Of a DNA stretch of 64,000 bases, positions 35,085 to 46,604 are shown one piece after another; position 1 is the stretch's first letter; each line of letters starts with the position of its first letter. This DNA comes from Chrysemys picta bellii. Its lineage: Eukaryota; Chordata; Testudines; Emydidae. Where the stretch lies: NCBI RefSeq assembly GCF_011386835.1, contig NC_088791.1:8742998-8806997 (forward strand). Direction: 5' to 3'. The notes under the pieces are model-generated. The model saw nothing but the letters and a program-made list of their open reading frames with translations. It did not search any database and had not been told where the DNA came from. Both the position numbers and the translations under genes were made by a program.

Positions 35085-36333
35085 TTGGTTCAGACCAATG
35101 GTCCATTTAACCCAGCATCCTGTCCTGCGGCAGGGGCCAGTACCAGATGCCCCAGAAGGAATGAACAGAACAGGGCAACCATTGAGGTAGCTATCCCCTG
35201 TCATCCATTCTCAGCCTCTGGCAGTTGGAGGTTTAGGGACACACAGAGCATGAGATTGTGTCCCTGACCCTCGTGGCCAATAGCCATTGATGGACCAATC
35301 CTCCATGAACGTATCCAGTTCTTCACAACATCCCCTGGCAAAAGGTTCCACAGGTTGGCCATGTGTTGAGTGAAGAAGTACTTCCTTCTGTTTGTTTTCA
35401 ACCTGCTGCCTATTAATTTCATTGGGTGACCTCTGGTTCGTGTGTTATGTGAAGGGGTAAATAACTCTTCCCTATTCATTTTCTCCATGCTTTTCATGAT
35501 TGTATAGACTTCTAACATATCCCCTTAGTCGTCTCTTTTCTAAACTGAATAGTCCCGGTTGTTTTAATCTCTCCTCACATGGAAACTACCCATACCCCTA
35601 ATTATTTTTGTTGCCATTCTTTGAAATTTTTCCAATTCTAATCTATCTTTTGTGAGATGGGGTGACCAGAACTGTATACAGTCTTCAAGATGTGGGTGTA
35701 CCATGGATTTATATAGTGGCATTATGATATTTTCTGTCTTATCTATCCCTTTCCTAATGGTTCCTAATATTCTATTAGCTTTTTTGTCTGCCACTGCACA
35801 TTGAGTAGATGTTTTCAGAGAACTATCCAGAAGGACTCCAAGATCTCTTTCCTGAGTGGTAACAGCTAAAACAGACCCAATCATTTTGTATGTATAGTTG
35901 GGATTATGTTTTCCAATGTGCATTACTTTGCATTTATCATCATTGAATTTCATCTGCCATTTTCTTGCCAGGTCACTCAGTTTTGTAACTCTTCACAGTC
36001 AGCTTTGCATTTTACTATCTTGAGTAATTTTGTATCATCTGCAAATTTTGCCACCTCACTGTTTACCCCATTTCCCAGAACATTTATGAATATGTTGAAC
36101 ATCACTGGTCCCAGTACAGATCCTCGAGGGACCCCGCTATTTACCTCTCTCCATTGTGATAACTATTTATTCAGACCTTTGGTTTCCTGACTTTTAATCA
36201 GTTACTGATCCATGAGAGACCTTCCCACTCATCCTATGACTGCTTACTTTGGTTAAGAGCCTTTGGTGAGGGTCCTTGTCAAAGGCTTTCTGAAAGTCTA
36301 AGTGCATGATATCCGCTTGATAGTGCTTGTTGA

Positions 36334-36345
36334 CCCCCCCCCCCC
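36334..36345. repeat. C12 homopolymer
   Basis: Twelve consecutive C on the plus strand inside the CR1 copy. It causes one of the apparent ORF2 frame shifts and may also be a sequencing-error site. Confidence 0.9.
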
Positions 36346-37055
36346 ACCAAAGAATTCTAATAGATTGGTGAGGCATGATTTCTCTTCACAAAAGCTGTGT
36401 TGACTCTTCCCCAACATAATGTGTTTATCTGTGTGCCTGATAATTCTGTTCCTTACTATAGTTTCAACCAGTTTGCCTGGTATTGAAGTTAGGTTTATTG
36501 GCCGGTAATTGCCAGGATCGCCTCTGGAGTCTTTTTTGAAAATCAGCATTACATTAGCTATTCTCCAGTCATCTGGAACAGAGGCTGATTTAAACGATAG
36601 GTTACATACCACAGTTAGTATTCTGCAATTTCACATTTGAGTTCTTTCAGAAGTCTTGGGTGAATACCATCCGGTCCTGGTGACTTATTAATGTTTAATT
36701 TATAAATTTGTTCCAAAACTTCCTCTACTGACACTTCAATCTGGGACAATTCCTCAGATTTGTCACCTAAAGAGAATGGCTCAGGTGTTGGAATCTCCCT
36801 CCCTCCTCTGAAGTGAAGACTGATCCAAAGAATTCATTTAGTTTCCCAGAAATGGCCTGATCTTCCATGAGTGCTCCTTTAGCATCTCAATTATCCAATG
36901 GCCCCACTGACTGTTTAGCAGGCTTCCTGCTTCTGATGTACTTAGTTTTTTTGCTATTAGTTTTTGAGTCTTTGGCTAGTTGCTGTTCAAATTATTTTTT
37001 AGCTCGCCTAATTATACTTTTACACTTGACTTGCCAGAGTTTATGCTCCTTTCTA

Positions 37056-37214
37056 TTTTGCTCATAGAAGATATGGGTTGGAAGAGACCTCAAGAGGTCA
37101 TAGTCCAACCCCCTGCTCAAAGCAGGACCAACACCAACTAAATCATCCCAGCCAGGGCTTTGTCAAGCCAGGCCTTGAAAACCTCTAAGGATGGAGATTC
37201 CACCACCTCTCTAG
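37056..37214 (-). mobile_element. CR1 3' end nested inside an older CR1
   Basis: Plus strand shows CATAGAAGATATGGGTTGGA, AGTCCAACCCCCTGCTCA, AACTAAATCATCCCAGCC and GAGATTCCACCACCTCTCTA. This is the minus-strand tail and last codons of a CR1 of the 23.1-kb type. It sits within the ORF2 of the surrounding CR1, so it inserted later. Confidence 0.88.
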
Positions 37215-37216
37215 AT

Positions 37217-37355
37217 CAGTGGTCTCCAAACTTTTTTGATCGCGCACCCCTATCAGTAAAAAATTTTTGAGCACGCACCCCCTGCCGCGCTGGCTCTACC
37301 ATTTTTGCCAAAGCAAAAAAAAAAAAAAAAAAAAAAAAAGCCGGTCGGACTCCCA
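37217..37355. mobile_element. hAT-type element fragment with A25 tract
   Basis: Begins CAGTGGTCTCCAAACTTTTT, a typical hAT terminus, followed by GATCGCGCACCCCTATCAG and GCACGCACCCCCTGC. It contains 25 consecutive A (37315-37339). The opposite terminus is missing or not recognisable, so the copy is truncated. Confidence 0.7.
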
Positions 37356-38245
37356 CCCATTCCATCTATCAATCCTTAGTAGGATTTGACTTCCAATGTT
37401 TAAAGGATGCCTTTTTGCCTCTAAACACCTCTTTTACTCTGCTGTTTAGCCACAGTGGCATTTTTTTGGTTCTCTTACTGTTTTTTAAATTTGGGGTATA
37501 CCTTTAATTTGAACCTCTATTACGGTGTTATTAAAAAATTTCAACGCAGCTTGCAGGCATTTCACTCTTGTGACTGTTCCTATTAACTTCTGTTTAACTA
37601 GTTTCCTCATTTTTGTGTAGTTCCCCTTTTTGTAGTTAAATGCTATTGTGGTGGGTTTCTTTGCTATTCCCCCCCCTACAAGGATGTTAAATTTAATTGC
37701 ATTATGGTCACTATTACCAACTGGTTCAGATACATTCACCTCTTCCACCAGATCCTTTGTGCCGTTTGGGAGTAAATCAAGAATTGCCTCTTCCCTTTTA
37801 ATTCCAGGACTAGCTGCTTCAAGAAGCAGTCATTAGTGGTGTCTAGAAATTTTATCTCTGCATCCTTTCCTGATGTGACATGTAACCAGTCAATATGGGG
37901 ATAGTTGAAATCCTGCACTATTATTGAGTCTTCTACTTTTGCAGCATCTATTTTCTCACTGAGCATTTCACAGTCACCATCACCATCCTGGTCAGGTGGT
38001 CAGTATTATATTCCTGTTGCTATATTCTTATAATTAGAGCATGGAATTTCTATCCACAGAGATTCTATGGTACAGTTCGATTCATTTAAGATTTTTACTA
38101 TATTTGACTCTGTGCTTTCTTTCACATATAGTGCCACTCCCCCACCAGTGTGACCTACTCTGTCATTCCTATATAATTTATAACCTGGTATTAATTCCTA
38201 TATATTTTATATCCCGGTATTAAGTGAATGCATATGTAAGTTATT

Positions 38246-38873
38246 ATTTAGCTGTCATGTTTGCCTCGTATCAAGTGATCCAGCATGCTTTCGCTCCAAC
38301 AAGCTGCAATACTGATGAAGAGTAAATTGTACAACTCTTTAAGATAGAACATGTACTGTAAGATATGCATATTACCTCTGATCATGAAGTGGAATTGCTT
38401 TCTTCTTGTCAAACTGAGATGCACATATATTTACTTATTTAGCTTTCACAGATACGTTCATCCTATGCTCTAGGCACAGTACTTGATTTGATTGAAACAC
38501 ATGGCTTTTTATTACACAACCAACCTAAAATGAGAAGGACTCCAAGAAATCAACTTTGCCCACTTCTGCTAGGGTCCAATAAATGGATAAACACCAGCTC
38601 AGAGTCAACGTTATCAAAGGATGCTGACAGGTAACATATTCAGCATGGATATCTGATCGTCATCCATTGATGCAAGGTTGACCACTAATACCAAGCAGGC
38701 CATTTCTGTACTGCACCTAGGTGAAACATCAGGGTTGAGGCAGGCTGAAGAGGCATGAATACCTCCAGGTATTTCTGGATGACATTCTTGATATTCTTCC
38801 CCCATAAGAAGAGATATGAGATGGACAGCCTCTCCAGATACCAGCTTATGTCAAATAAGCATTTCCTCAATAT
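38246..38873. other. Intronic stretch, nothing recognised
   Basis: No feature recognised between the CR1 and the LTR. Confidence 0.4.
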
Positions 38874-38878
38874 AGGTG

Positions 38879-39775
38879 TGTGATAAATGAAGGGGGGGGG
38901 AGGGGAAGCTCCCTTTTATAGACACCCAGCCAGCAAGTAGCTATAAAACCCCTCTTAGTAGCTGTTCTCTAATTGCTCTATCTGTAAAGGGTTAAAAAGT
39001 CTCACTGCTATGCATAGGTAAAGGGAAGTGAGTGGGCACCTGGCCAAAAGAGCCAATGGGAAGGCTAGAACTTTTTAAAATTGAAACATGACTCCCCTTT
39101 TGTCTGTTGTTCTCGTGAAGAGGCAGACAGAGAGCAGTTATGCTGTGAGAAGCTTGGGCCAGGTATGAAAAATCATCAGTATCCTACCTAGAAACTACTC
39201 ATCTAAAACCCGAGATATATAAGTAGACCAGGAAATGTCTAGGAAGACGTGATTAGGTTTACCCCTTTTATTTCTTTATGGCTTGTGAATTCCTCTGTGC
39301 TAACCCCAGGTGCTTTTGTTCTGTTTGTAACCTTTAAGCTGGACTTCAAAAGAGCTATTATTGATGCTTAATCCTTGTAGTTCCCAGTTGTATTTTCTTC
39401 TTTTTTTATTAATAAAATTTATCTTTTTAAAGAACAAAATTGAATTTTTGTGTCTTAAGAGGTTTGTGCCCATGTTGTTTAATTAGCTGGTGGCAACAGC
39501 TGATTTCCTTTTTTCTTTCTCAGCTCTTCCCCGGAGGGGAGTGTGAAAGGGCCTGAGGGTACCCCACAGGAAGGAATTCCCAAGTGCCCCTTCCTGGGTT
39601 CCCAAAGGGGTTTTGCACTTGGGTGGTGGCAGCATCTACCCATCCAAGGTCAGAGAAAAGCTGTAACCTTGGGAGTTTAATACCAGCCTGGAGTGGCCAG
39701 TATTAATTTTTAGAGTCCTTGCGGGCCCCCCACCTTCTGCACTCAAAGTGCCAGAGTGGGAAATCAGCCTTAACA
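38879..39775 (+). mobile_element. Solo LTR with perfect 5-bp target duplication
   Basis: The 897-bp segment starts TGTGATAA and ends CCTTAACA (TG...CA, short inverted TGT/ACA). It is flanked by AGGTG on both sides (38874-38878 and 39776-39780). AATAAA at 39411-39416 lies in a T-rich stretch, as expected of an LTR polyadenylation signal. No internal gag/pol region is present, so it is a solo LTR left by recombination. The sequence is a common turtle repeat. I cannot tell Ty3/gypsy from an endogenous retrovirus; 5-bp duplications fit either. Strand is assigned from the AATAAA. Confidence 0.88.
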
Positions 39776-39780
39776 AGGTG

Positions 39781-40264
39781 TAACAACTATTGCTTTTTAA
39801 AAATCTGGCACCTAGCCCTTTCTCAGCACATCACTGGCACTCGTCTCTGGCAATGGCTTCACAACCTCCACATTGACTTTCATCAGGCGTGTGGGACAAG
39901 AATCTAATGCACAGGTTGTTACTCATATGTTCCCCAGCAGCCTTAGTGAACGTCATAAGCTGACACATAGCGAAGAGACTTTATTTGCGCCCCTGGGAAC
40001 CAATTCAGCCACCACAGAGTAATAAAGCTGTGTCCTGATATGAACAATCTTCTCTACAGCTTTCTAATCCTTCACAACGAGAAACACTCCACTCTCCCAT
40101 CAGCTCCAAGTAGCCCTGATTACCCAGAGTTGTCAGTTTCCCAGAACAGTTCCACTGTTTAGGCCTTTGCCAACATAACAGTATATACAGAGAAACTCCA
40201 CTTGGCCTCCTGGGTTGCTACGGCATAAGTTTAAAGTTCTTTATTTTATTTAAACTCTTTAATC
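39781..40264. other. Intronic stretch, nothing recognised
   Basis: No feature recognised. Confidence 0.4.
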
Positions 40265-40905
40265 TAGCAGAAAATAAGATCCAATGGCTGGGAGCTGAAG
40301 CTAAACCAGTTCAGACTAGAAATAAGGTGCACATTTTTAACACTGACAATTAACCATTGGAACAACTTACCTAGGGATGTGGTGTATTCTCCACCACTTG
40401 ACATCTTTAAATCAAGACTCAATGTCTTTTTCAAAGCTATGCTATATGGGCTTGAGGTAGAAATTACTGGGTGATGTTCTCTAGACCAACGTTTCTTAAA
40501 CTGGGGTCTAGGGGGGTCTGCGGGCCCCTTGATCAACTCTTCCCCCTCCCTCTCAGCACCTTCTGCACACTGGGGAACAGCTGTTCCCTGGCATGCAGGA
40601 GGCGCTGGGAGGGAGGGGTGAGGAGGAGGGATGGGGCGCTTGGGGGAGGGGGTGGAAAGAGGCAGGGAAGAGGAGGGGCAGGGTGGAGTGGGGGGTGGAA
40701 AGAGGTGGGACAGGAGTGGGGTGTTGGGGGAAGGGATGGAGTGGAGGCGGGGCCTGGGACTGAGCAGGGGGTTTGGAGGTCTGCAGCAAAATTTTAAATC
40801 AAAACGGGGGTCCTCAGGTTACTAAAGTTTGAGAACTGCTGCTCTACACTGTGTTATACAGGAGGTCAGACTAGATGATCATAATGGTCCCTTCTGGCCT
40901 AAAAA
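40265..40905 (+). mobile_element. CR1-family LINE 3' end, split by a hAT element
   Basis: AATGGCTGGGAGCTGAAGCT, then TTAACCATTGGAACAACTTA and CTAGGGATGTGGTGTATTCT before the break. After 40842 come ATACAGGAGGTCAGACTAGA and ATGGTCCCTTCTGGCCT. This is the C-terminal ORF2 and 3' tail of the CR1 subfamily also seen at 2058 and 57225. Confidence 0.85.
40487..40841. mobile_element. hAT-type element inserted in a CR1 tail
   Basis: Left terminus CAACGTTTCTTAAACT and right terminus read inward CAGCAGTTCTCAAACT match at 12 of 16. Flanks CTCTAGAC (40479-40486) and CTCTACAC (40842-40849) match at 7 of 8. The interior (40600-40770) is G-rich on plus and yields overlapping open frames that I regard as low-complexity artefacts. 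Confidence 0.85.
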
Positions 40906-40909
40906 TCTA

Positions 40910-41924
40910 CAAATTTACTTTGATTTTAAATCTAACAAACTCTATGCCAATGGATGCCCATGATATACATTTAAAGACACAATGCCATAGGAATTATGAA
41001 ACATAAATCAACTATAAGCAGCAGAAACACCTCTTCCTCCAGCCCTCCCACAACGTAACAAATCAGGATTCACTAGACCAAAATGGTTTAATCCCTCCAA
41101 ACCTCCACCTCATTTCCTCACCAGACAGAAATTCCACTTTCAACAGCCTCAGCCCTCCACCACCACCCACTCATAGAGATGGACTTGTCAGCATGCCCGG
41201 AAGGACAGGGGCTACATTAAACCCACGGGAACATAGAGGATCGCATTCCAAGTAAAGGGGCCCTCCTGGAGAGTGCCTTGCCACCAGCCCCCTCCTTTGT
41301 GTACCAAGCTCAATCACCCACATTTACCTCAACTATGGCAGTATTGAACCTGATCCAATTCAGAACAAGAATATGACCTCTAGCACTATAGTCATGTTTC
41401 ACCAATTATGGGTCACCCGTACACCAAGGAACTGAGACATGGGTGTTTTGGAGACACTGTTTGAAAGGCTGAGAACAAAAGAAGTAAGTGTCCTACCATA
41501 TCATTTCTCCCTCTGAAACCCACTGGGCTCCGTTGCTCTCCAAGATGGCTCATCAGAAAAGACCACACTGCTACAGAAAAGGTGAACTAGTGATTCTGAG
41601 AACAGACTGCTATACATCACATAGAAAAGAGGTCTAAAACTGTTTAGATCCAAATGGATGACTAGACCCAAACAGGGCCTGCCCCAAATATCTGCATAGC
41701 CCATACTTGGGTCCGCTAACTAAGAGATGCATAACTCCCTAATATTCTGGCTATGCAACTATGGACATATTCAGGGAAATCAGTAGAGACACTGGTGATT
41801 TCATCTTTTTCCTTTAAAAAACACGCACGCACACACGCACAGCGATTAAATGCCAAAGTTAAGATTCTCGGAGTAATTTTCCTGCATTCTCTTGCACAAC
41901 GCAAACATGAAATATGCACATAAG
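40910..41924. other. Intronic stretch, nothing recognised
   Basis: No gene or repeat family recognised apart from a short CA/CG-type tract (ACGCACGCACACACGCACA) near 41822. Confidence 0.4.
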
Positions 41925-42065
41925 ACATTTAGAAAGTGAAAATTTAGGCTGAATGCCAGGGGAAACTTTCTGACAGAGCAGTCTATTCTTAGGTTGTGGA
42001 ATACTCTCCCAGGGGAAGTGGTGGACAGGCCATCATTTGGGATATTTAAATCATATCCATTCAGA
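41925..42065 (+). mobile_element. CR1-like ORF2 C-terminal fragment
   Basis: Plus-strand translation resembles the CR1 post-RT end: RLNARGNFLTEQSILR then LWNTLPGEVVDRPSFGIFKS. Short fragment, 5' and 3' truncated. Confidence 0.7.
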
Positions 42066-42084
42066 ATTCTGTGGCTGTAAGGGT

Positions 42085-42710
42085 CATTTTCCTAGCCATC
42101 ATTATGAGCATGTCACCCTTCTCTTTGCATCCTTCCACTAGGTCCCTCTTTTCTGTCATACCAAATAAACTACTTGTCTTCACTTCCTAGGCCCTTCATG
42201 GCCTAAAACCCACCCTACTTATCTCTCACTGAGTAGCACAAGGTTGACTTCTACTTCCAATCAGCCCATGAGGCCAGCCTCATCACCCACCTAGTAAATT
42301 TTCAAACAAGCCCCTTCATGCTTTCTCCCATCCTGCCCCTCACACTTGGGAGAAGCTCCCTGTAAACACCAGCAAAACTAATTCATTATCTCCCTTCAAA
42401 TCCTTCCTTAAAACTCTCCTTTGCTGGGATGCCTACAAAGAACTTGATAACGGTTAGGCTGCTGGTGTGCTGAGACCACTGTTGATCATGTTGCCCAATA
42501 CTGTTGCATTGTTTCCTTATACTCCCTTGTCAATCTACCTGTTTCCATCAGTTATCTTTTGTCTTATACTTCGATTGTAAGCTCTTTGGGGCAGGAACTG
42601 TCTTTTTGTTCTGTGTTTGTACAGCGCCTAGCACAACGGGGTCCCAGGCGATGGCGATGGCTCCTAGGCACGACAGTAATACAAATAAATAATAATATCA
42701 AGTAAATGTA
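42085..42710 (+). mobile_element. L2-like LINE 3' end
   Basis: The 3' UTR signature ATTGTAAGCTCTTTGGGGC, AGGAACTGTCTTTTTGTTC, TACAGCGCCTAGCACAACGG, then GGCTCCTAGGCACGACAGTA and an AATAAATAATAAT end. Upstream is pyrimidine-rich, degenerate ORF2 sequence (CCCTTCAAATCCTTCCTTAA). Old copy. Confidence 0.8.
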
Positions 42711-45559
42711 TAAGGAACATTGCTGCTCCTGCAGGGAAATTGACCGGGTAACCTAATAGGCTTTCTCTATTTCTCACTTTTATGATATTGCTGAGTTCTG
42801 CTGACTATTATTAAAGACATTTTTTAAGGTATTTTAATTTACTCCTCTAAATGGATTTCCATTCATTCACTCCTACCAAGTGAATATTGTCAGGGACATT
42901 AGCAAGATGATGAAATAGCTTTAGGCTCATGCTGGTTTTACTGTGTTCCATACACAAGAAAAGTCATTAGCTTTTACCCTTAATGTACCTTCTTTACTGT
43001 TGCATAACTGTATATCACTCCAAAGTGCAAGCACAAGCCATGCTCTTCCTTTATTAATCGATACTTATTTGTGCAGGGTAGTATTGAGAGGCCTCACGTC
43101 TCAGTTGTATCACATATAGTTCACGTCTCCGGGAGCTCGGAAGCGGTTACCTTGCCTTTTTAACCTAGCTGAACATTCTCATCATCTTTTTAGGATTTTA
43201 CACCACTGTTTTCCAATTTAGAGACAAACTCAAGGCAATTAAACTATTTATTTTCCAGCTAATGAGTGGCAGGCTTCTCTCTCTTTTGTAATATCTGCTT
43301 TACAACATCATTACCATGCAGCAGCATGGCACAAATTGAATATGGCCCATGAAATTAATGATGTTAAGAGGCAGGACATAAATTCTGGGTGTGCAGTGAG
43401 ATTCTTTAAAACATGTTTTTATACTGGTGTCTCAGTAATGGAGAATGAGGGAGAGAGCCCATATTATTTTTTATAACTACTACATGTACCTCAGTTTACT
43501 GGCTTGATATTCTTCCCTTTGTCTACCGGGAGTTGAATTTAAAAGGCTGTTATGAAGAACAAAGAGGAAGCAAAACAATTATTAGAAATGAAATATCCCT
43601 GTGCAAAATACTTCAGGGGTCCTTAAAAAGAACATTGGCTGGGCTATTAATTGCGAAGCGTCAACCTACCTGCCTCCAGCCAGGTAGCCAGGCTGTTTTT
43701 TCAGGGCTGGGATCATAAGATCAAAAGGACACTAAACCAACAACAAATCCCTAGCTAGAAAGGAAGGGGTGTGACAATCAGGGCCCAGATGCCCCAAAGG
43801 GAGAACAGAAGGTTTAACCCCCCCTAAATGAACTGTTAAATCAACTGATTTAATGCCAATGTGATGTTTTGGGGATCACCCAGACCAGTAAGGGGTTCTT
43901 TCGCCACCTGCCCTGTAACACTGGGGCCTTTGTGCTGTGCAGCTCTGGCTCAGACCTCAGACACCAGTAGCCAGACTGTAAGCATAAAGGTCTCCCTTTG
44001 GCTCCCATTAGCCTAATTACTCTTTGCAGGGTGATGCCAACAGCCCTTCCAGTCCTGAGTCTCCCCAAATACGTCCTCCCTGAGTACTTATCTACCAAAC
44101 ACTCTGACCCTTCCCCGTCACCCCAAAGGCATGAAACCAGCCTCCCCTTCCAGATACCAGCTTGCTTTGGCATGCACACGTCACACAGTTTGCAGACCGG
44201 AGACCTGCTGCTTGGAATAAAAGTAAAGAAAACGTGTTTTGTTTTGTTTTTAAATAGAAAAATCAGAGATTCAAAGATGAAACAGCCAGGGAAAGCAAAC
44301 ATATACAAGTTACACAGGGAAAAAAACAAAGACACAACCTCGGGGTTTACACTTTCAAATTAGATAACATCCTGTAACCCAAAATAAAGAAAAGAAAATA
44401 ATAAACCACGTTGATCCCTCACTTTTCAATCCATTGGGGCCTATTTGGCAAGTGTTTGGAGTCTGAACCTCAGTTCACTGAGTCCCCAGCAGCTGCTCAG
44501 GGGAAGCAATGGTGATGGAGAGACACAAAGAGGCAGAGAACGCAGAAGGGTCAGTTGGTCTGAGACAGGCCCTGCAGGATATGTGTGGCAGCTAGGTTTG
44601 CCTAAACTTTGAGAGAAGCACTGACCTTTATGCAAGACCTAGCCATGCAAACCTTTTGGGGTTTTAACCCTTGATGTGCTTCACCTTTGGGTGAATACTC
44701 AATACACCCGTTTGGAAGGAGCTACTCTGAGTCACTTTAATTCGCTCTCCCTGCCACAGCCCCAGGGAGAGGAGCTCTCTCGCTTTCCCCGCTGCAGCCA
44801 AGGAGCAGGAGAAGTTCTGTGCCCCTTGCCGGGGCCCAGGGGCTGGAAGAGTTCTGTCTCCCCTGCCAATTATTAGGGGGTCCTGTGCCCCTGCCTGGGC
44901 CCCCCCCCCCCCCTTGCACATGCCTTTGGCTGCTGGAGGGAAGCGTGTTGTAGGTGCCGAAGACAGTTGGGCCTGACGTGTTAACATGATTGGAAACACG
45001 GTGGCTGCTACCCTGGGTCCCAGTACAAGAGCGAGACAGGAGTTCCGTCCAGAAACAGGTGAAGGTAGGAAAGCCTGTCAGCACTAGTGGGACTGTACAG
45101 GACTCTATGGCACCACTCGCTCTGTAACCATGGCAGCACAGTGGAAATAGGGGTGTTGTAAGCCTGGTGATTCAGTCAAAAAGTCAGGTGAATGGCAGAA
45201 TTACATTCTGGAGGGAAACAGAAGTAGAAAGGTCCATCCCTTGGAAACAGTGCCCACAAGAGACTGGGGAAGAGATCGCGTGTGCAGCTCGCCCCCGAAG
45301 CATCACGCCAGTCTACAAAAGGGCCAGCCTATGGCTTTAAATCCTGGCCTGTTTTGTGACGGCAGTGAGAAAATACACAAATTTTAAACACCTTTTGGAA
45401 CGATGAAACCTGCACTCGACACAAGCTGGCTGACGGCCCTGTCAGTTCATTACACCCTGTGCAGCTAGAACGCCTGATGGAGGCAGGGTAGGGTTCATCT
45501 TTGTACTCAGGGAGTGCAAAAGTCTTGGTCGATTCAGATTTTTATATGGCTCCATGAAT
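42711..45559. other. Intronic stretch including an unclassified GC-richer block
   Basis: 42711-43765 is unique-looking AT-rich sequence. 43770-45110 is richer in GC and begins TGTGACAATCAGGGCCC. AATAAA lies near 44216 (GGAATAAAAGTAAAG), and a C14 run at 44900-44913. The base composition and TG start suggest an unclassified LTR-type or other repeat, but I found neither a matching terminus nor a target duplication. Open frames here (for example 43850-44335 minus) have no recognisable domain. Confidence 0.4.
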
Positions 45560-45776
45560 GCAGTATCTGAGCTCCTCTCATGTATTTACAGTTTATATCC
45601 TCAGAACACTTTGAGACTGGGCAGTGCTGTTATCCCCTATGTATGGATGGGGGACCAAGACACAGAGAGACTAAATGCCTTGCCCCAGATCACAAAGAAA
45701 ATCTGTGGCAGAGCCAGGGATTGAACCCAAGTTTCCCTGAGTCCCAGTCCAGTGCCTTAAACACAAGGCCATCCTT
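45560..45776 (-). mobile_element. MIR-type CORE-SINE
   Basis: Minus-strand MIR: TCCTCAGAACACTTTGAGAC, GATGGGGGACCAAGACACAG, CTAAATGCCTTGCCCCAGAT, CAGAGCCAGGGATTGAACCC. The degraded tRNA-like head ends near AAGGCCATCC. Confidence 0.88.
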
Positions 45777-46604
45777 CCTCTTGACTCTTGTGCACGGATG
45801 TACACAAGGAGAAGGCTCATTGCTTCCCCTCTCCCTCTAAGCACAGGACGAGCCACAACCAGGCCCAAATGAACAAAATGGAAGACACTCAACCTAATGT
45901 TTAACAGCAAGAAAAAGGAGAGCATACTGAACAATTAACCATGCATACAACACACACACAAGAGCCACAAACTACTACTTAGCACATGCTCAGTGCTTCA
46001 TTTTTTAACGGTGTAACCAAACTACGATAGGGAAGGGAAGGAAAACTGGAATGTGTCACTACGGAGCCTGGGCAAAAAAGAAATGGCTGCTACCTCATGA
46101 GAGTCACGCACCCAGACAGGCATCAACACAAATGCCTAGACAGCTAGAGAATGACTATGATCCAGCTTCAACCTGAAGCTAATTGAAATTTAGAGGGTGC
46201 AAGATCATCGGAAACAAAATGGCAATAAAAGAATCTATCAGTTCCACACAGCTATAAAAATTAGCCCAGCTGAGTTTCAAGGTCAGTAAGAAGCCACCTC
46301 ACCTAAATTAACAGAGATCATTTGTCAGAGTTTGGAGAGATTGTCAGTTATCTTATTTCAAAGAGTCTCATTTGTAAATGCATACTCTTGGGTGGAAAAG
46401 TGAGGATAAAGACTAGTGAGGTAGGCTGGATGGACCCTAGAGGCACAGGTCACTCAGACGTCACCTTACAGCTGGGTGTTTCAATTTTCTGTCCATCAAG
46501 CTTCTTAATCTTCATTAACCCAAATACGCCTCTAATACTGTTCAGTGCTTTGAAGTTTCCACATGTGAAGGACTCCCTCTGGGGGAACAGGGATAGAGGG
46601 AACA
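45777..46604. other. Intronic stretch, nothing recognised
   Basis: No feature recognised. The first ~95 codons of the open frame that starts at 46322 belong to this intron sequence, not to the CR1 protein. Confidence 0.45.

Larger units (their letters stand above)
35085..38245 (-). mobile_element. CR1-family LINE, ORF2 endonuclease and RT to 3' UTR, degenerate and interrupted
   Basis: Minus strand, read from high to low. Positions 37960-37740 carry an endonuclease block (DFNYPHIDW). Near 37710 is GNSDHNAIKFNI, the SDH block of an APE-type endonuclease. At 36612-36300 are reverse-transcriptase blocks (WRIANVMLIFKKDSRGDPGN, YRPINLTSIPGKLVE). Near 36250-36310 is QKAFDKDPHQ, and near 36045 is VAKFADDTK (the FADD active site). 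At 35953-35570 is the post-RT region (FNDDKCKVMHIGKHN, ADKKANRILGTIRKG). The 3' UTR ends near 35090 with GGTCTGAACCAATG-type sequence. Several frameshifts and stops make it inactive. A CR1 tail and a hAT fragment are nested at 37056-37355. Confidence 0.92.

Noticed and set aside
40553..40825. Overlapping Pro- or Gly/Arg-rich open frames
   Set aside because: Produced by G-rich low-complexity sequence inside the hAT-type element at 40487-40841.
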